From Mycobacterium mantenii (GTDB lineage: Bacteria > Actinomycetota > Actinomycetes > Mycobacteriales > Mycobacteriaceae), in assembly GCF_010731775.1 (NCBI RefSeq), contig NZ_AP022590.1, positions 2,976,001 to 3,040,000 of the forward strand: a DNA stretch of 64,000 bases, given 5' to 3'. Below the pieces are notes generated by a model. The model had not been told where the DNA came from. It ran no database searches and saw only the letters and a program-made list of their open reading frames with translations. This document shows positions 13,150 through 25,006 of this stretch, one piece after another. The first letter of the stretch is position 1, and each line of letters opens with the position of its first letter. Position numbers and translations under genes: made by a program.

Positions 13150-13256
13150 CCGGGCCAGGGGGCCGAACCGCGCGCCGGATTCGGCGACCCGCAAGTATCA
13201 GGGACCGCTGGTACCGGCTAGCCTCGACGCAAACGTGCCGATAAGGAAGGGTGCTC

Positions 13257-14084
13257 ATGCAAGGGTTCGCCGGCAAGGTCGCGGTGGTGACGGGCGCGGG
13301 TTCAGGTATCGGGCAGGCGCTGGCCCTGGAGTTGGCCCGCTCGGGCGCCAAGGTGGCGATCAGCGACGTCGACCTCGAGGGTCTGGCCCACACCGAGGAG
13401 CAGTTGAAGGCGATCGGCGCGGTGTTCAAGTCGAATCGGCTCGACGTGACCGAGCGCGAGGCCTTCCTGGCCTACGCCGACGAGGTCAAAGAGCACTTCG
13501 GCAAGGTCAACCAGGTCTACAACAATGCCGGCATCGCCTTCACGGGCGACGTCGAAGTCAGCCAGTTCAAGGACATCGAACGGGTGATGGACGTCGACTT
13601 CTGGGGCGTCGTCAACGGCACCAAGGCGTTCCTTCCGCACCTGATCGCCTCGGGCGACGGACACGTCGTCAACGTGTCCAGCGTGTTCGGGCTCTTTTCG
13701 GTGCCCGGGCAGGCGGCCTACAACTCGGCCAAGTTCGCCGTGCGGGGTTTCACCGAGGCGCTGCGACAGGAAATGGTGGCCGCCGGCCACCCGGTGGCGG
13801 TGACCACGGTGCATCCCGGCGGCATCAAGACCGCGATCGCGCGCAATGCCACCGCCGCCGAGGGACTCGACCAGGCCGAGCTGGCCAAATTGTTCGACAA
13901 GAGGCTGGCCAAGACCACTCCACACCGCGCCGCCCAGATCATCCTGGACGCGGTGCGCAAGAAGAAGGCACGGGTGCTGGTCGGCTCGGACGCCAAGATC
14001 CTGGACATCTTGGTGCGGCTGGCGGGGCCGGGTTACCAACAGCTGTTCGGGCCGGTCATGGGTCGGTTGCTACCGAAGCAGTGA
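13257..14084 (+). CDS. Short-chain dehydrogenase/reductase, copy 1 (Rv1245c-like)
   Basis: A 275-residue classical SDR oxidoreductase using NAD(P)(H). Visible are the cofactor motif TGAGSGIG (about 12-19), NNAG, the catalytic Ser in NVSSVFG, YNSAK with catalytic Tyr/Lys, and the PGG turn after the active site. The substrate is unknown. ATG 13257 is chosen because AAGGAAGG lies just upstream; GTG 13251 is in frame. It follows kgd by about 107 bases. The relB/relE-type genes that lie between kgd and this gene in M. tuberculosis are absent. It is highly similar to the next gene, with long identical stretches around the active site. Confidence 0.9.
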   Translation: MQGFAGKVAVVTGAGSGIGQALALELARSGAKVAISDVDLEGLAHTEEQLKAIGAVFKSNRLDVTEREAFLAYADEVKEHFGKVNQVYNNAGIAFTGDVEVSQFKDIERVMDVDFWGVVNGTKAFLPHLIASGDGHVVNVSSVFGLFSVPGQAAYNSAKFAVRGFTEALRQEMVAAGHPVAVTTVHPGGIKTAIARNATAAEGLDQAELAKLFDKRLAKTTPHRAAQIILDAVRKKKARVLVGSDAKILDILVRLAGPGYQQLFGPVMGRLLPKQ

Positions 14085-14193
14085 TCGATGTCTCAAGGCG
14101 GCGCGATCGCCCAATCAGCATTTCGCCCTGCTGTAGCCGGCATCGCTGGTAACGATTAACGTCAAGCGGTCAATCCGCCACGAGGAGTGTTCC

Positions 14194-15045
14194 ATGGATA
14201 CGTTCGCCGGCAAGGTCGCCGTCGTCACCGGCGCGGGTTCGGGCATCGGCCAGGCGCTGGCGGTTGAGCTGGGCCGGGCGGGTGCCACAGTGGCGATCAG
14301 CGACGTCGACACCGACGGGCTGGCGCAGACCGCGGAGCAGTTGCAGGCGATCGGGGCACCCGTCAAGTCGGATCGCCTCGACGTGACCGAGCGTGGGGCC
14401 TTCCTGACCTACGCCGATGCGGTCAACGAGCACTTCGGCAAGGTCAACCAGATCTACAACAACGCCGGCATCACGTTCATCGGATCCATCGAGGACAGCC
14501 GGTTCAAGGACATCGAGCGGGTGATCGACGTCGACTATTGGGGCGTCGTCAACGGCACCAAGGCGTTCCTTCCGCACCTGATCGCCTCCGGCGACGGACA
14601 CGTCATCAACATCTCGAGCGCGCTCGGACTGTTTTCGGCGCCCGGCCAGGCGGCCTACGTCTCGGCCAAGTTCGCCGTCCGGGGTTTCACCGAGGCGCTG
14701 CATCAGGAGATGGCGCGCGCCGGTCACCCGGTGCGGGTGACGACCGTGCATCCGGGTGGCATCAAGACCGCGTTTGCCCGCAACGCCAGCGGAGTGGAGG
14801 GGCTCGACCACGCCGAGCTGGCCAGCCTGTTCGAGGAGCAGCAGGCCAAGACCAGCCCGCAGCGAGCCGCGCAGCTCATCCTCGAGGGCGTGCGCAAGAA
14901 CAAGCCCCGGGTGCTGGTCGGTCCCGACGTGAAGGCGATGGACCTGTTGGTGCGGGTTGCCGGGCCGAACTACGAGCGACTGCTGGGCGGGCCCGTGATG
15001 AGCCGGCTGCAGCAGTTCGTACACCGGTTACTGCCGAAGCGCTAA
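14194..15045 (+). CDS. Short-chain dehydrogenase/reductase, copy 2 (tandem paralogue)
   Basis: A 283-residue SDR with the same motifs as its upstream neighbour: TGAGSGIG, NNAGI, a catalytic Ser in NISSALG, YVSAK and HPGGIKTA. Most residues match copy 1 by eye, and both share the C-terminal ARVLVG/PRVLVG region and end in LLPK. The pair is therefore a local duplication that has diverged. The start has a good CGAGGAG ribosome-binding site. The substrate is unknown; difference in specificity between copies is an inference. It is convergent with lpqZ (18 bases apart). Confidence 0.9.
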   Translation: MDTFAGKVAVVTGAGSGIGQALAVELGRAGATVAISDVDTDGLAQTAEQLQAIGAPVKSDRLDVTERGAFLTYADAVNEHFGKVNQIYNNAGITFIGSIEDSRFKDIERVIDVDYWGVVNGTKAFLPHLIASGDGHVINISSALGLFSAPGQAAYVSAKFAVRGFTEALHQEMARAGHPVRVTTVHPGGIKTAFARNASGVEGLDHAELASLFEEQQAKTSPQRAAQLILEGVRKNKPRVLVGPDVKAMDLLVRVAGPNYERLLGGPVMSRLQQFVHRLLPKR

Positions 15046-15063
15046 CCCCCTGGGCCCTGGGTG

Positions 15064-15933
15064 TCAGCGGCCGAGCGGATGCTCGGCCAGCCAGCCGCCC
15101 GCCACCGCCTGCGGGTCGGCACCGCTACGCACCTGCCGGCGCATCTCGACCAGGGCCGCGGTGTCCAACACGCCGGCCACTTCGTTGATCGCCAGCAACT
15201 GCCGATCGCTGAGCGCGTTGCGGCGATACAGCGGCACCACGTTCTCCGCGCGGACCAGGGCGGGTTTGCCGTCGGCCAGCGCGACCAGGTCGCCGGGAGT
15301 GCCGGGGTCGGCGGTGGTGGTCCACCCCGCGGTCAGCTGTCCGGCCCGGATGGCGCCGAACAGCATTGCGGCATCCGGGAATTCGCGCGGGGCGGGCAGC
15401 CGGCAGGAGCCGACCGTCGACGGTTCCTGGTGCCCGGCGAAAGTCCCGACGACGAGGCCGCCGCAGTGTTGGGGCAGCGTGCTCAGATCCGCGCTGACGT
15501 CGCTGCCTCCCCACGCCTTGGCGGTGGACTGACTCACCAGCAACACGGGTTTGTCTTCGGCGGCCGTCGTGTAGTCGCCCGCGACGACGCCCTCGGGCAG
15601 CGCCGCGATCATCGCGCGATAGACGTCTTTGTCCGACATCGCCGTCGCGCCGGGCTGCAGGGTCTGCAACGTGCGGCCGGTGAAGGCGGGCACGACGGTG
15701 AATGCGCCGGAATCCAATTGCGGCTTCGGGTCGGCCGCGGTCGCGGTCCGCGCACCGAACCCGTATGACCGCAGGGCGGCGACGTAGACGCCGGCCAGCA
15801 ACGCCGAATCGGCGTCGGGCCGGGATCCGACCACCACCTCGGCACGGGCGCGACGGTCACCGGTGTCGGTTGCGCAACCGGCCACGGCGAGTACGGCGGC
15901 GAGCAGCGGCACCGCCAGCCTGCCGATTCTCAC
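15064..15933 (-). CDS. lpqZ: Lipoprotein LpqZ, OpuAC-type substrate-binding protein
   Basis: A 289-residue lipoprotein. The signal peptide has a short basic start (MRIGRLAV), a hydrophobic core and lipobox AVAGC. The mature part starts with VVVGSRPDADSALLAGVYVAAL and has the layout of glycine betaine/choline-type periplasmic binding proteins (OpuAC/QAT). It would capture a small quaternary or polar solute for an ABC importer, but no permease or ATPase gene sits nearby. GTG overlaps the malic enzyme stop as GTGA, suggesting co-transcription with it. It corresponds to Rv1244. Confidence 0.85.
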   Translation of the reverse strand: MRIGRLAVPLLAAVLAVAGCATDTGDRRARAEVVVGSRPDADSALLAGVYVAALRSYGFGARTATAADPKPQLDSGAFTVVPAFTGRTLQTLQPGATAMSDKDVYRAMIAALPEGVVAGDYTTAAEDKPVLLVSQSTAKAWGGSDVSADLSTLPQHCGGLVVGTFAGHQEPSTVGSCRLPAPREFPDAAMLFGAIRAGQLTAGWTTTADPGTPGDLVALADGKPALVRAENVVPLYRRNALSDRQLLAINEVAGVLDTAALVEMRRQVRSGADPQAVAGGWLAEHPLGR

Positions 15934-17138
15934 CCCCCGGAAACGGAAGTGTCTGAAGGTTCTGTGGCCAGCGCCACCGCGGTGGCGACCGCTTCACTGA
16001 CCCGGGTGTCCAGCGGGCTGGGGACGATCCGGTCGAGCGCGAGGTCGTCACTGACGACGGAGAAGATCGCCTCGGCCGCGACGACCATCATCTTTTCGGT
16101 GATCCGGCGGGCACCCGCTTCCAGCGCACCGCGGAACACCCCGGGGAAGGCCAGCACGTTGTTGATCTGGTTGGGGAAATCGCTGCGGCCGGTGGCCACC
16201 ACCGCGGCGTACTTGGCGGCGATGTGCGGGTGGATCTCCGGATCGGGGTTGGACAGCGCGAATACGATGCCGCCGGGTGCCATGGTGGCGATCATCTCCT
16301 CGGGGACGACGCCCCCCGACAGCCCGAGGAACACGTCGGCGCCCCGGATGGCTTCGCCCAGGCTGCCGGTCAGGCCCGCGGGGTTGGTGCGCTGCGCCAG
16401 AGCCAACTTGACGTCGTTCATGTCGTCGCGACCGGTGTGCAGAATCCCGCGCGAGTCGAGCACGGTGATATCCGAAACACCCATCACCATAAGGAGATTG
16501 GTGCACGCGACACCGGCCGCCCCGGCTCCGGACACCACCACCTTCAGCGAGGTCATGTCGCGGCCGAGCAGCTTGCCGGCACCCATCAGCGCGGCCAGCA
16601 CCACGATCGCCGTGCCGTGCTGGTCGTCGTGCATCACCGGGCAGTCCAGCGCCTCGATGAGGCGACGCTCGATCTCGAAGCAGCGCGGTGCCGAGATGTC
16701 CTCGAGGTTGACCGCGCCGAACGTCGGGCGCAGGCGCACCAAAGTCTCCACGATCTCGTCGGGATCCTTGGTGTCCAGCACGAGGGGGATGGCGTTCAGC
16801 CCGCCGTACGCCTGGAACAGGGCGCACTTGCCCTCCATCACCGGCAGCGACGCCGCGGGCCCGATGTCGCCGAGGCCCAGCACCGCACTGCCGTCGCTGA
16901 CCACGGCCACCAGCCGGTTCGCCCACGTGTAGCGGGCCGCCTGGGCGTGGTCGGCGGCGATCGCCCGGCTGACCTGTGCCACACCGGGCGTGTAGGCGAT
17001 CGACAAAGCGCGTTGGGTGTCCAGCGGGGACGTCAGGCCCACGGAAAGCTTGCCGCCTACGTGTGCCTCGAAGATCTCCGCGTCAGTGATCACGCCCTGC
17101 TCTGCGTGGTTCTGTATCGATTCAAGCAATTCGGACAC
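15930..17138 (-). CDS. NAD(P)-dependent malic enzyme (MaeB-type, no PTA domain)
   Basis: A 402-residue enzyme converting malate to pyruvate and CO2 with NAD(P) reduction. It has the catalytic Tyr in SIAYTPGVA, catalytic Lys in VMEGKCALF, metal ligands in NLEDISAPRCFEIE and CPVMHDDQHGTA, the nucleotide-binding GAGAAGVAC, and SNPDPEI and NQINNVLAFPGVF. Its length matches the catalytic part of bacterial MaeB without the phosphotransacetylase tail. It is downstream of mdh in the same direction (74-base gap) and overlaps lpqZ. In M. tuberculosis this interval, as I recall it, carries vapBC33 and PE_PGRS23 instead. A TACCCT hexamer 7 bases before GTG suggests a leaderless transcript. Confidence 0.93.
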   Translation of the reverse strand: MSELLESIQNHAEQGVITDAEIFEAHVGGKLSVGLTSPLDTQRALSIAYTPGVAQVSRAIAADHAQAARYTWANRLVAVVSDGSAVLGLGDIGPAASLPVMEGKCALFQAYGGLNAIPLVLDTKDPDEIVETLVRLRPTFGAVNLEDISAPRCFEIERRLIEALDCPVMHDDQHGTAIVVLAALMGAGKLLGRDMTSLKVVVSGAGAAGVACTNLLMVMGVSDITVLDSRGILHTGRDDMNDVKLALAQRTNPAGLTGSLGEAIRGADVFLGLSGGVVPEEMIATMAPGGIVFALSNPDPEIHPHIAAKYAAVVATGRSDFPNQINNVLAFPGVFRGALEAGARRITEKMMVVAAEAIFSVVSDDLALDRIVPSPLDTRVSEAVATAVALATEPSDTSVSGG

Positions 17139-17145
17139 GCGCTTC

Positions 17146-17151
17146 AGGGTA
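17146..17151 (-). promoter_or_regulatory. Putative -10 element of the malic enzyme gene
   Basis: TACCCT on the minus strand, 7 bases before the GTG start at 17138. No ribosome-binding site is visible, so a leaderless mRNA is likely. Confidence 0.45.
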
Positions 17152-17212
17152 CTGACTACCCATTTGTAGGCCTAATTGGTGAGGTAGGTCTCAGTGCCGT
17201 CCCCGCAGGCCG

Positions 17213-18202
17213 CTAGATCAGCTTGAGCTCGGTGACGGCGGCGCGCTCGTCGACCAGCTCGGCGGTGGTCTTGTCGATGCGGCCGCGGGAGAACTCGTCG
17301 ATCTCCAGCCCCTGCACGATCGACCAGTTCCCGTCCTCGGTGGTGACCGGGAACGACGACACGATGCCCTCGGGCACGCCGTAGGAACCGTCGGAGAACA
17401 CCGCCATCGAGACCCAATCGCCCTCCGGGCTGCCCAGCAGCCAGGAACGGGCGGCATCGACGGTGGCCGAGGCCGCCGAGGCGGCCGAGGAGGCGCCACG
17501 CGCGTCGATGATCGCCGCGCCGCGCTTGGCGACCGTCGGGATGAAGTCGTTCTCGATCCAGTTCTGGTCGTTGACCACTTCGGCCGCGTTCTTGCCGCCG
17601 ACCTCGGCGTGGAAGATGTCGGGGTACTGGGTGGCCGAGTGGTTGCCCCAGATCGTCATCTTCTTGATGTCGGTGACCGCCGCGCCGGTCTTGCGGGCCA
17701 GCTGCGAGATCGCCCGGTTGTGGTCCAGGCGGGTCAACGCCGAGAACCGCTCCTTGGGGATGTCGGGGGCGTTGCTCAGCGCGATCAGCGCGTTGGTGTT
17801 GGCCGGGTTGCCGGTCACGCCGATGCGGACGTCATCGGCGGCGACGGAGTTCAGGGCCTTGCCCTGCGCGGTGAAGATCGCGCCGTTGGCCTCCAGCAGA
17901 TCACTGCGCTCCATGCCCGGGCCGCGGGGCCGCGCGCCGACCAGCAGCGCCAGGTTGACACCGTCGAAGATCTTGCTGGCGTCCGCGCCGATCTGGACGC
18001 CGGACAGCAACGGGAACGCGCAGTCGTCCAGCTCCATCACGACGCCCTCCAGCGCCTTGAGCGCGGGCTCGATCTCAAGGAGGCGCAGCTCGATCGGGCG
18101 GTCGGGGCCCAGCAACGAGCCGCTAGCCAGGCGGAACAAGAGGCTGTAGCCGATCTGGCCGGCGGCGCCGGTGACAGCGACCTTGAGAGGACTTGCGCTC
18201 AC
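17213..18202 (-). CDS. mdh: Malate dehydrogenase
   Basis: A 329-residue NAD-dependent malate dehydrogenase of the TCA cycle, interconverting malate and oxaloacetate. The N-terminus carries the Rossmann motif [18 protein letters not shown]. The substrate-binding loop Arg is in [14 protein letters not shown], the second in LTRLDHNR, and the active-site His is in [11 protein letters not shown]. This is the cytosolic-type MDH2 fold and full length. The start is GTG with AAGGAG upstream. Its neighbours, malic enzyme and kgd, act on adjacent C4/C5 metabolites. It is divergent from corA. Confidence 0.95.
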   Translation of the reverse strand: MSASPLKVAVTGAAGQIGYSLLFRLASGSLLGPDRPIELRLLEIEPALKALEGVVMELDDCAFPLLSGVQIGADASKIFDGVNLALLVGARPRGPGMERSDLLEANGAIFTAQGKALNSVAADDVRIGVTGNPANTNALIALSNAPDIPKERFSALTRLDHNRAISQLARKTGAAVTDIKKMTIWGNHSATQYPDIFHAEVGGKNAAEVVNDQNWIENDFIPTVAKRGAAIIDARGASSAASAASATVDAARSWLLGSPEGDWVSMAVFSDGSYGVPEGIVSSFPVTTEDGNWSIVQGLEIDEFSRGRIDKTTAELVDERAAVTELKLI

Positions 18203-18393
18203 GTCGATTTACTCCTTGTGGAGAAGTTCGTGCAGATTCGGGTTTCGGCTCGAAACTAGCGCACTCTGCTCGGCCCTCGATCTCCGGTCCGCTACCAGGG
18301 CTTTCCCGACACCGGATCGTCATGCCCGCAACAGGCGGGACGCGTAGCATGGAGCACCGCTCCGGTCGGACCTGCGTTTGGTGGGAGGTGGCT

Positions 18394-19494
18394 GTGTTCC
18401 AAGGATTTGACGCATTACCCGAAGCCCTTCGGCCCCTCGCGCACGAACCGCAACCCAAGCCGAGCCCGGCACCGCAACCGCCCAAAGAGACGCTGGTTGA
18501 CTGCGCCGTCTACGCCGACGGTCAGCGGTTGCCCGGCAAGTTCGGCTACGCCGCCGCACTGGAGAAGGTCCGCGAGGTCGAATCGCTGGGACACGAGGGA
18601 TTCGTCTGGGTGGGTCTGCGCGAACCCAGCCAATCCGAGATGCAGGAAGTCGCCGACGTGTTCGGGCTGCACGCGCTGGCCGTGGAGGACGCGGTCTGCG
18701 CCCATCAGCGGCCCAAGGTGGAGCGCTACGACGACACCCTGTTTCTCGTCCTCAAGACCGTCAACTACGTGCCCCACGAATCGGTGGTGCTGGCCCGCGA
18801 GATCGTCGAGACCGGCGAGATCATGATCTTCGTCGGCGCGGATTTTGTGGTCACGGTCCGCCACGGCGAACACGGCGGGTTGTCCGATGTGCGCAAGCGA
18901 ATGGATGGCGACCCCGAGCAGATGCGGTTGGGGCCCTACGCGGTGATGCACGCGATCGCCGACCATGTGGTGGACCACTATCTCGAGGTGAGCAGTTTGC
19001 TGCTGTCCGATATCGACAGCATCGAGGGGCTGGCGTTCGCCCCAGGCAGCAAGATCGACGTCGAGCCGATCTATCTGCTCAAGCGTGAGGTGGTCGAGTT
19101 GCGCCGGTGCGTCACGCCGCTGTCGGCGGCGTTTCACCGGATCCAGATGGACAACAAGGACGTCATTTCCAAAGAAGTGCGGCGCTATCTGCGCGACGTC
19201 GCCGACCACCACTCCGAGGCCGCGGACCAGATCGCCAGCTACGACGACATGCTCAACTCGTTGATCCAGGCGGCCTTGGCGCGGGTCGGGATGCAGCAGA
19301 ACAACGACATGCGCAAGATGGCGGCCTGGGCCGGTATTTTGGCGGTGCCCACCATGGTCGCCGCCATCTACGGGATGAACTTTCATTTCATGCCCGAGCT
19401 GAACTGGACGTGGGGGTACCCGAGCATCGTGGCCCTGATGACCGTCGCCTGCGTGGGCCTGTACTTCCAGTTCCGGCGCAACAACTGGCTCTAG
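18394..19494 (+). CDS. corA: Magnesium/cobalt channel CorA
   Basis: A 366-residue membrane channel for Mg2+ and Co2+. It has a large cytoplasmic N-terminal domain (EGFVWVGLREPSQSEMQEV; VEDAVCAHQRPKVERYDD), a long helix, and two C-terminal membrane helices with the signature YGMNFHFMPEL just after the first. The basic C-terminus ends RRNNWL. GTG 18394 is chosen because GGAGG lies 6-10 bases upstream, giving VFQGFDALPE, which matches the start and length of Rv1239c; longer in-frame readings upstream lack support. It is convergent with the Suppressor-of-fused gene (25 bases apart). Confidence 0.94.
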   Translation: MFQGFDALPEALRPLAHEPQPKPSPAPQPPKETLVDCAVYADGQRLPGKFGYAAALEKVREVESLGHEGFVWVGLREPSQSEMQEVADVFGLHALAVEDAVCAHQRPKVERYDDTLFLVLKTVNYVPHESVVLAREIVETGEIMIFVGADFVVTVRHGEHGGLSDVRKRMDGDPEQMRLGPYAVMHAIADHVVDHYLEVSSLLLSDIDSIEGLAFAPGSKIDVEPIYLLKREVVELRRCVTPLSAAFHRIQMDNKDVISKEVRRYLRDVADHHSEAADQIASYDDMLNSLIQAALARVGMQQNNDMRKMAAWAGILAVPTMVAAIYGMNFHFMPELNWTWGYPSIVALMTVACVGLYFQFRRNNWL

Positions 19495-19519
19495 CGCGCG
19501 AGGGATCGGCGCCGAGGCA

Positions 19520-20113
19520 TCAATTAGGCTGTGCGGCAGGGCGATTCGGGTCTAGCACATCGACGCCGTCGTTGTCCCACGCTTGTCGCATCGCCTCGGC
19601 GCCCTTGAGCCGCACCCACGCCGCTTCTGTTGCGGTGATGGGGGTCGCCGACAGGAACTGCACCGGGTCGCGGGGCGGATCTAGCGGCAGATCGCCGATC
19701 TCGCTGCGGCCCAACAGCACAGCCGTGAACGGCACCCGCGACGTCGGGGACGCCCACAGCGGCGAACCGAGATCGACCAGCGCGTCGGCGCTCAGCACCA
19801 TACCGTCGACGGCCGGAGCCGCCGCCAGGATCGCCAGGCTGCGCGCAATCCCGGAGATCGAACCCGGATCGCGTAGCTGCAGCACGATTTCAGCCCGCGG
19901 ACCGCGCAACGGGTCGGCGATATCCAGCGTCGGCTCGGTCATCGGATGGCGTGAGCAGCCCAACGTGACGTAGTCCACCGTCCCGTCCGGTTCGCGGAAA
20001 CGCAGCACCTCGATGGTCTCGGTGCCCAGAAATGTCACGCTCGCCGCGTCGGGCTCGGGGTCGTTGAAGTGAGCCTGCAGATGCGCGCGCACCCGATTCA
20101 AGTCGTCTGTCAT
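19520..20113 (-). CDS. Suppressor-of-fused (SUFU) domain protein
   Basis: A 197-residue cytoplasmic protein. The domain is recognised by its N-terminal part ([22 protein letters not shown], split here by Gly-Cys-Ser) and the C-terminal [21 protein letters not shown] followed by LDPNRP, typical of bacterial SUFU proteins. These are often immunity-like or binding proteins of unknown role. ATG overlaps the sugC stop as ATGA, so it is the last gene of the trehalose importer operon and is translationally coupled. I do not recall an equivalent gene at this place in M. tuberculosis. No catalytic residues are identifiable. Confidence 0.8.
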   Translation of the reverse strand: MTDDLNRVRAHLQAHFNDPEPDAASVTFLGTETIEVLRFREPDGTVDYVTLGCSRHPMTEPTLDIADPLRGPRAEIVLQLRDPGSISGIARSLAILAAAPAVDGMVLSADALVDLGSPLWASPTSRVPFTAVLLGRSEIGDLPLDPPRDPVQFLSATPITATEAAWVRLKGAEAMRQAWDNDGVDVLDPNRPAAQPN

Positions 20114-21288
20114 GGTGTCCCGGAGGGCGCGATGGTCAGGTTGGCCCCGGAGTCCGCATCGAAGACCACCAGCTTGGTGGTGTCGAACGCCAACTCGATC
20201 GACTGCCCGATCGCCGCTTTCGATTCGGCGGGAACCCTTGCCACGAACTGGTTTTCGTGGGCATCCGACTCGGCGGCCAGCTCGTCCAACTGAGCCGAGT
20301 GCGCCGCCCACGCCGCGGTGGAGAAGTAGACGTACTTGTCCGCGCCCAGCGACTCGACCAAGTCGACCTTCACCTCGAAGGTCAGCGCCTTGATGCGCTG
20401 GTAGCCGTCGATCAGTGCAGCGTCGGAAAGATGCTCGGGCCGTACGCCGACGATGACGTTCGCCGGCTCGGGGTGCCGGCCGATCACCTCGTGCACGTCC
20501 GGTGCCAGCATCACCTCGCCGAACGGCAGTTTGAGTCCAACGGGGGTCAGCGTGCCGGGGAAGAAATTCATCGCCGGCGAACCGATGAAACCGGCGACGA
20601 ACAGGTTGGCCGGGTGCTCGTACAACTCGTCCGGGGTTCCGACCTGTTGCGCAACCCCGGAAAGCATCACCACCACCCGGTCACCCAGGGTCATGGCCTC
20701 GGTCTGGTCGTGGGTCACGTAGACCGTCGTGGTACCCAGCCTCTTCTGCAGCCTGGCGATCTCACCGCGCATCTGCACCCGCAATTTGGCGTCGAGATTC
20801 GACAGCGGCTCGTCCATCAGAAACGCCTTGGGATGCCGCACGATTGCGCGACCCATGGCCACCCGCTGCCGCTGCCCCCCGGACAACTGCGATGGCTTGC
20901 GGTCCAGAAACTCGGTCAGGTCAAGGGTTTTCGCCGTCTCCTCGACCTTCTGGGCGATCTCGGACTTCTTCATCTTGGCCAGCGTCAACGGAAAGGCGAT
21001 GTTCTGGCGCACCGTCATGTGCGGGTACAGCGCATAGGACTGGAACACCATCGCGATATCGCGGTCTTTGGGCGCCTTCTCGTTCACCCGCTCACCGCCG
21101 ATGCGCAGCTCACCGGATGAGATGTCCTCAAGCCCGGCAATCATATTCAACGTCGTGGTCTTGCCGCAGCCCGACGGGCCGACCAGAATCAGGAATTCAC
21201 CGTCGGCAATGGTGAGGTTCAGTTCGTGCACCGCGGTGGCGCCGCCGGGGTAACTCTTGCTGACATGGTCCAGCACAATCTCGGCCAT
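20110..21288 (-). CDS. sugC: Trehalose ABC importer ATPase SugC
   Basis: A 392-residue ATPase that powers trehalose uptake through SugA-SugB. It has Walker [11 protein letters not shown] (about 36-45), the Q loop in [12 protein letters not shown], the signature LSGGQRQR, Walker [14 protein letters not shown] and the switch His in [10 protein letters not shown]. The C-terminal about 150 residues form the TOBE/OB regulatory domain typical of MalK/UgpC-type ATPases. It lies 4 bases after sugB and overlaps the SUFU gene. In mycobacteria LpqY-SugABC recycles trehalose released during mycolate transfer. Confidence 0.95.
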   Translation of the reverse strand: MAEIVLDHVSKSYPGGATAVHELNLTIADGEFLILVGPSGCGKTTTLNMIAGLEDISSGELRIGGERVNEKAPKDRDIAMVFQSYALYPHMTVRQNIAFPLTLAKMKKSEIAQKVEETAKTLDLTEFLDRKPSQLSGGQRQRVAMGRAIVRHPKAFLMDEPLSNLDAKLRVQMRGEIARLQKRLGTTTVYVTHDQTEAMTLGDRVVVMLSGVAQQVGTPDELYEHPANLFVAGFIGSPAMNFFPGTLTPVGLKLPFGEVMLAPDVHEVIGRHPEPANVIVGVRPEHLSDAALIDGYQRIKALTFEVKVDLVESLGADKYVYFSTAAWAAHSAQLDELAAESDAHENQFVARVPAESKAAIGQSIELAFDTTKLVVFDADSGANLTIAPSGTP

Positions 21289-21292
21289 CGAG

Positions 21293-22133
21293 TTATCCCT
21301 TCACAGCGCCAGAGGTCAACCCGGCGACGATTCGTCGTTGGAAGATTAGAACAAAAACGATGATGGGGACCGTGATCACCACGGCACCGGCCGCGATCGA
21401 GCCGGTCGGCTCCTCGAACTGGGAACTACCGCTGAAGTTCACGATCGCCACCGGTGCGGTAATGGCCGCCTTGGTGGCCGTCAGCGTCAACGCCAACAGC
21501 AGGTCGTTCCAGGCGAAGATGAACACCAGGATCGCCGCGGTCACCACACCGGGCGCCGCCAGCGGCACGATGACCTTGCGGAAGGCCTGAGCCGGCGTGG
21601 CGCCGTCCATCTTCGCCGCCTTCTCCAGATCCCAAGGGATCTCCCGGAAGAAGGCGGACAGCGTGTAGATCGCGAGCGGCAGTGCGAACGTGATGTAGGG
21701 CAGGATCAAGCCCGGCCAGGTGTCGAACAATCCGATGAAGCGTTCGATGTTGAACAGCGGTGTCACCAGCGAGATCGCGGGGAACATCGTGATCAGCAGC
21801 GTGGCGCCGACCAGCAACCGCTTGCCGGGAAAGTCCAGCCGGGCGATCGCGTACGCCGCCATCGCACCGAGCACCACTGCGATCGCGGTGGTGATCAAAC
21901 CGATCCCGATGGAGTTGATCAGCGCCGAACTGAAAAAGTCGCCGCGGAAGATGCCGCGATAGTTGTCCAGGGATACCGACGACGGAATCAGCTTGCCGTC
22001 CTTGACCGTTGAGCTCGGCTTCACGGACAGACTGAAGATCCACAGAACCGGTAGGAGCGCATACACCACCACCAGGGTGTCGATGACGGCCCAGATCGCG
22101 GTGCGCCGCGCACCCGTCGAAAGGCCCGCGGAA

Positions 22134-22144
<11 letters not shown>
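21293..22144 (-). CDS. sugB: Trehalose ABC importer permease SugB
   Basis: A 283-residue inner-membrane permease of the MalG type with about six transmembrane segments. The EAA loop contacting the ATPase is visible as [26 protein letters not shown] 22144 is chosen, giving [20 protein letters not shown] and overlapping sugA by 11 bases; the in-frame GTG farther upstream lies within sugA and is not supported. It ends GLTSGAVKG as in M. tuberculosis SugB. Confidence 0.94.
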
Positions 22145-24457
<2,313 letters not shown>

Positions 24458-24481
24458 CTATTCACACCTCTCGTGCGCGCC

Positions 24482-25006
24482 TCAGATCGCCAAGCGCGCC
24501 AACAGGTCCCGCGCCTTTTCTGCGTTCTGCGGATCGCAGAGCACGTCGTAGCGCCCGGCAACCAGCTGCATCGTCGAGCTGAAATCCCTTGTGCCACGGG
24601 CCATCGAATAAGGAACGGCGGAAGTGATCAGCCCGAAGAAGACACCGGCGACCAGACCCGTGGCCAGCGCCCCCCACGGATTGGGACTGAAGAAGCCCAG
24701 CACCAGCCCGATGAACAACCCCAGCCACGCCCCGCTCAGCACGCCGCCACCAAGCACCTTCGGCCACGTCAGCCTGCCGGTGACCCGCTCCACCTGCATC
24801 AGGTCGACGCCGACGATGGTCACCTGTTGTACCGGGAACTGCTGGTCGGACAGGTAGTCGACGGCGCGCTGCGCCTCGGCGTAGGTGGGGTACGACCCGA
24901 CCGGCCAGCCCTTCGGAGGTGTCGGTAGTCCGGGCGCCCCGCGCCGCCCGGCTGCACCCGGAGGCGTCGAGCCGGGAACCTGCCCAGGCTGGAAAGGATT
25001 AGTCAT
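24482..25006 (-). CDS. General-stress-protein-17M-like membrane protein (Rv1234-like)
   Basis: A 174-residue protein. After a Pro/Gly-rich N-terminal 35 residues it has the conserved start of the general stress protein 17M family (VGSYPTYAEAQRAVDYLSDQQFPVQQVTIVG), then a glycine-rich membrane region with two helices (GAWLGLFIGLVLGFF and ATGLVAGVFFGLI) and a C-terminal VAGRYDVLCDP segment. The function is unknown. Its position as first gene before lpqY suggests a link with the trehalose importer or simply shared transcription. The ribosome-binding site GGAGGA is rather far (about 13 bases) from the ATG. Confidence 0.85.
   Translation of the reverse strand: MTNPFQPGQVPGSTPPGAAGRRGAPGLPTPPKGWPVGSYPTYAEAQRAVDYLSDQQFPVQQVTIVGVDLMQVERVTGRLTWPKVLGGGVLSGAWLGLFIGLVLGFFSPNPWGALATGLVAGVFFGLITSAVPYSMARGTRDFSSTMQLVAGRYDVLCDPQNAEKARDLLARLAI

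Noticed and set aside
15046..15063. GGGCCC-rich palindrome between SDR copy 2 and lpqZ as a terminator
   Set aside because: The arms overlap and leave no loop, and there is no T-tract; it is too short to support a terminator call.
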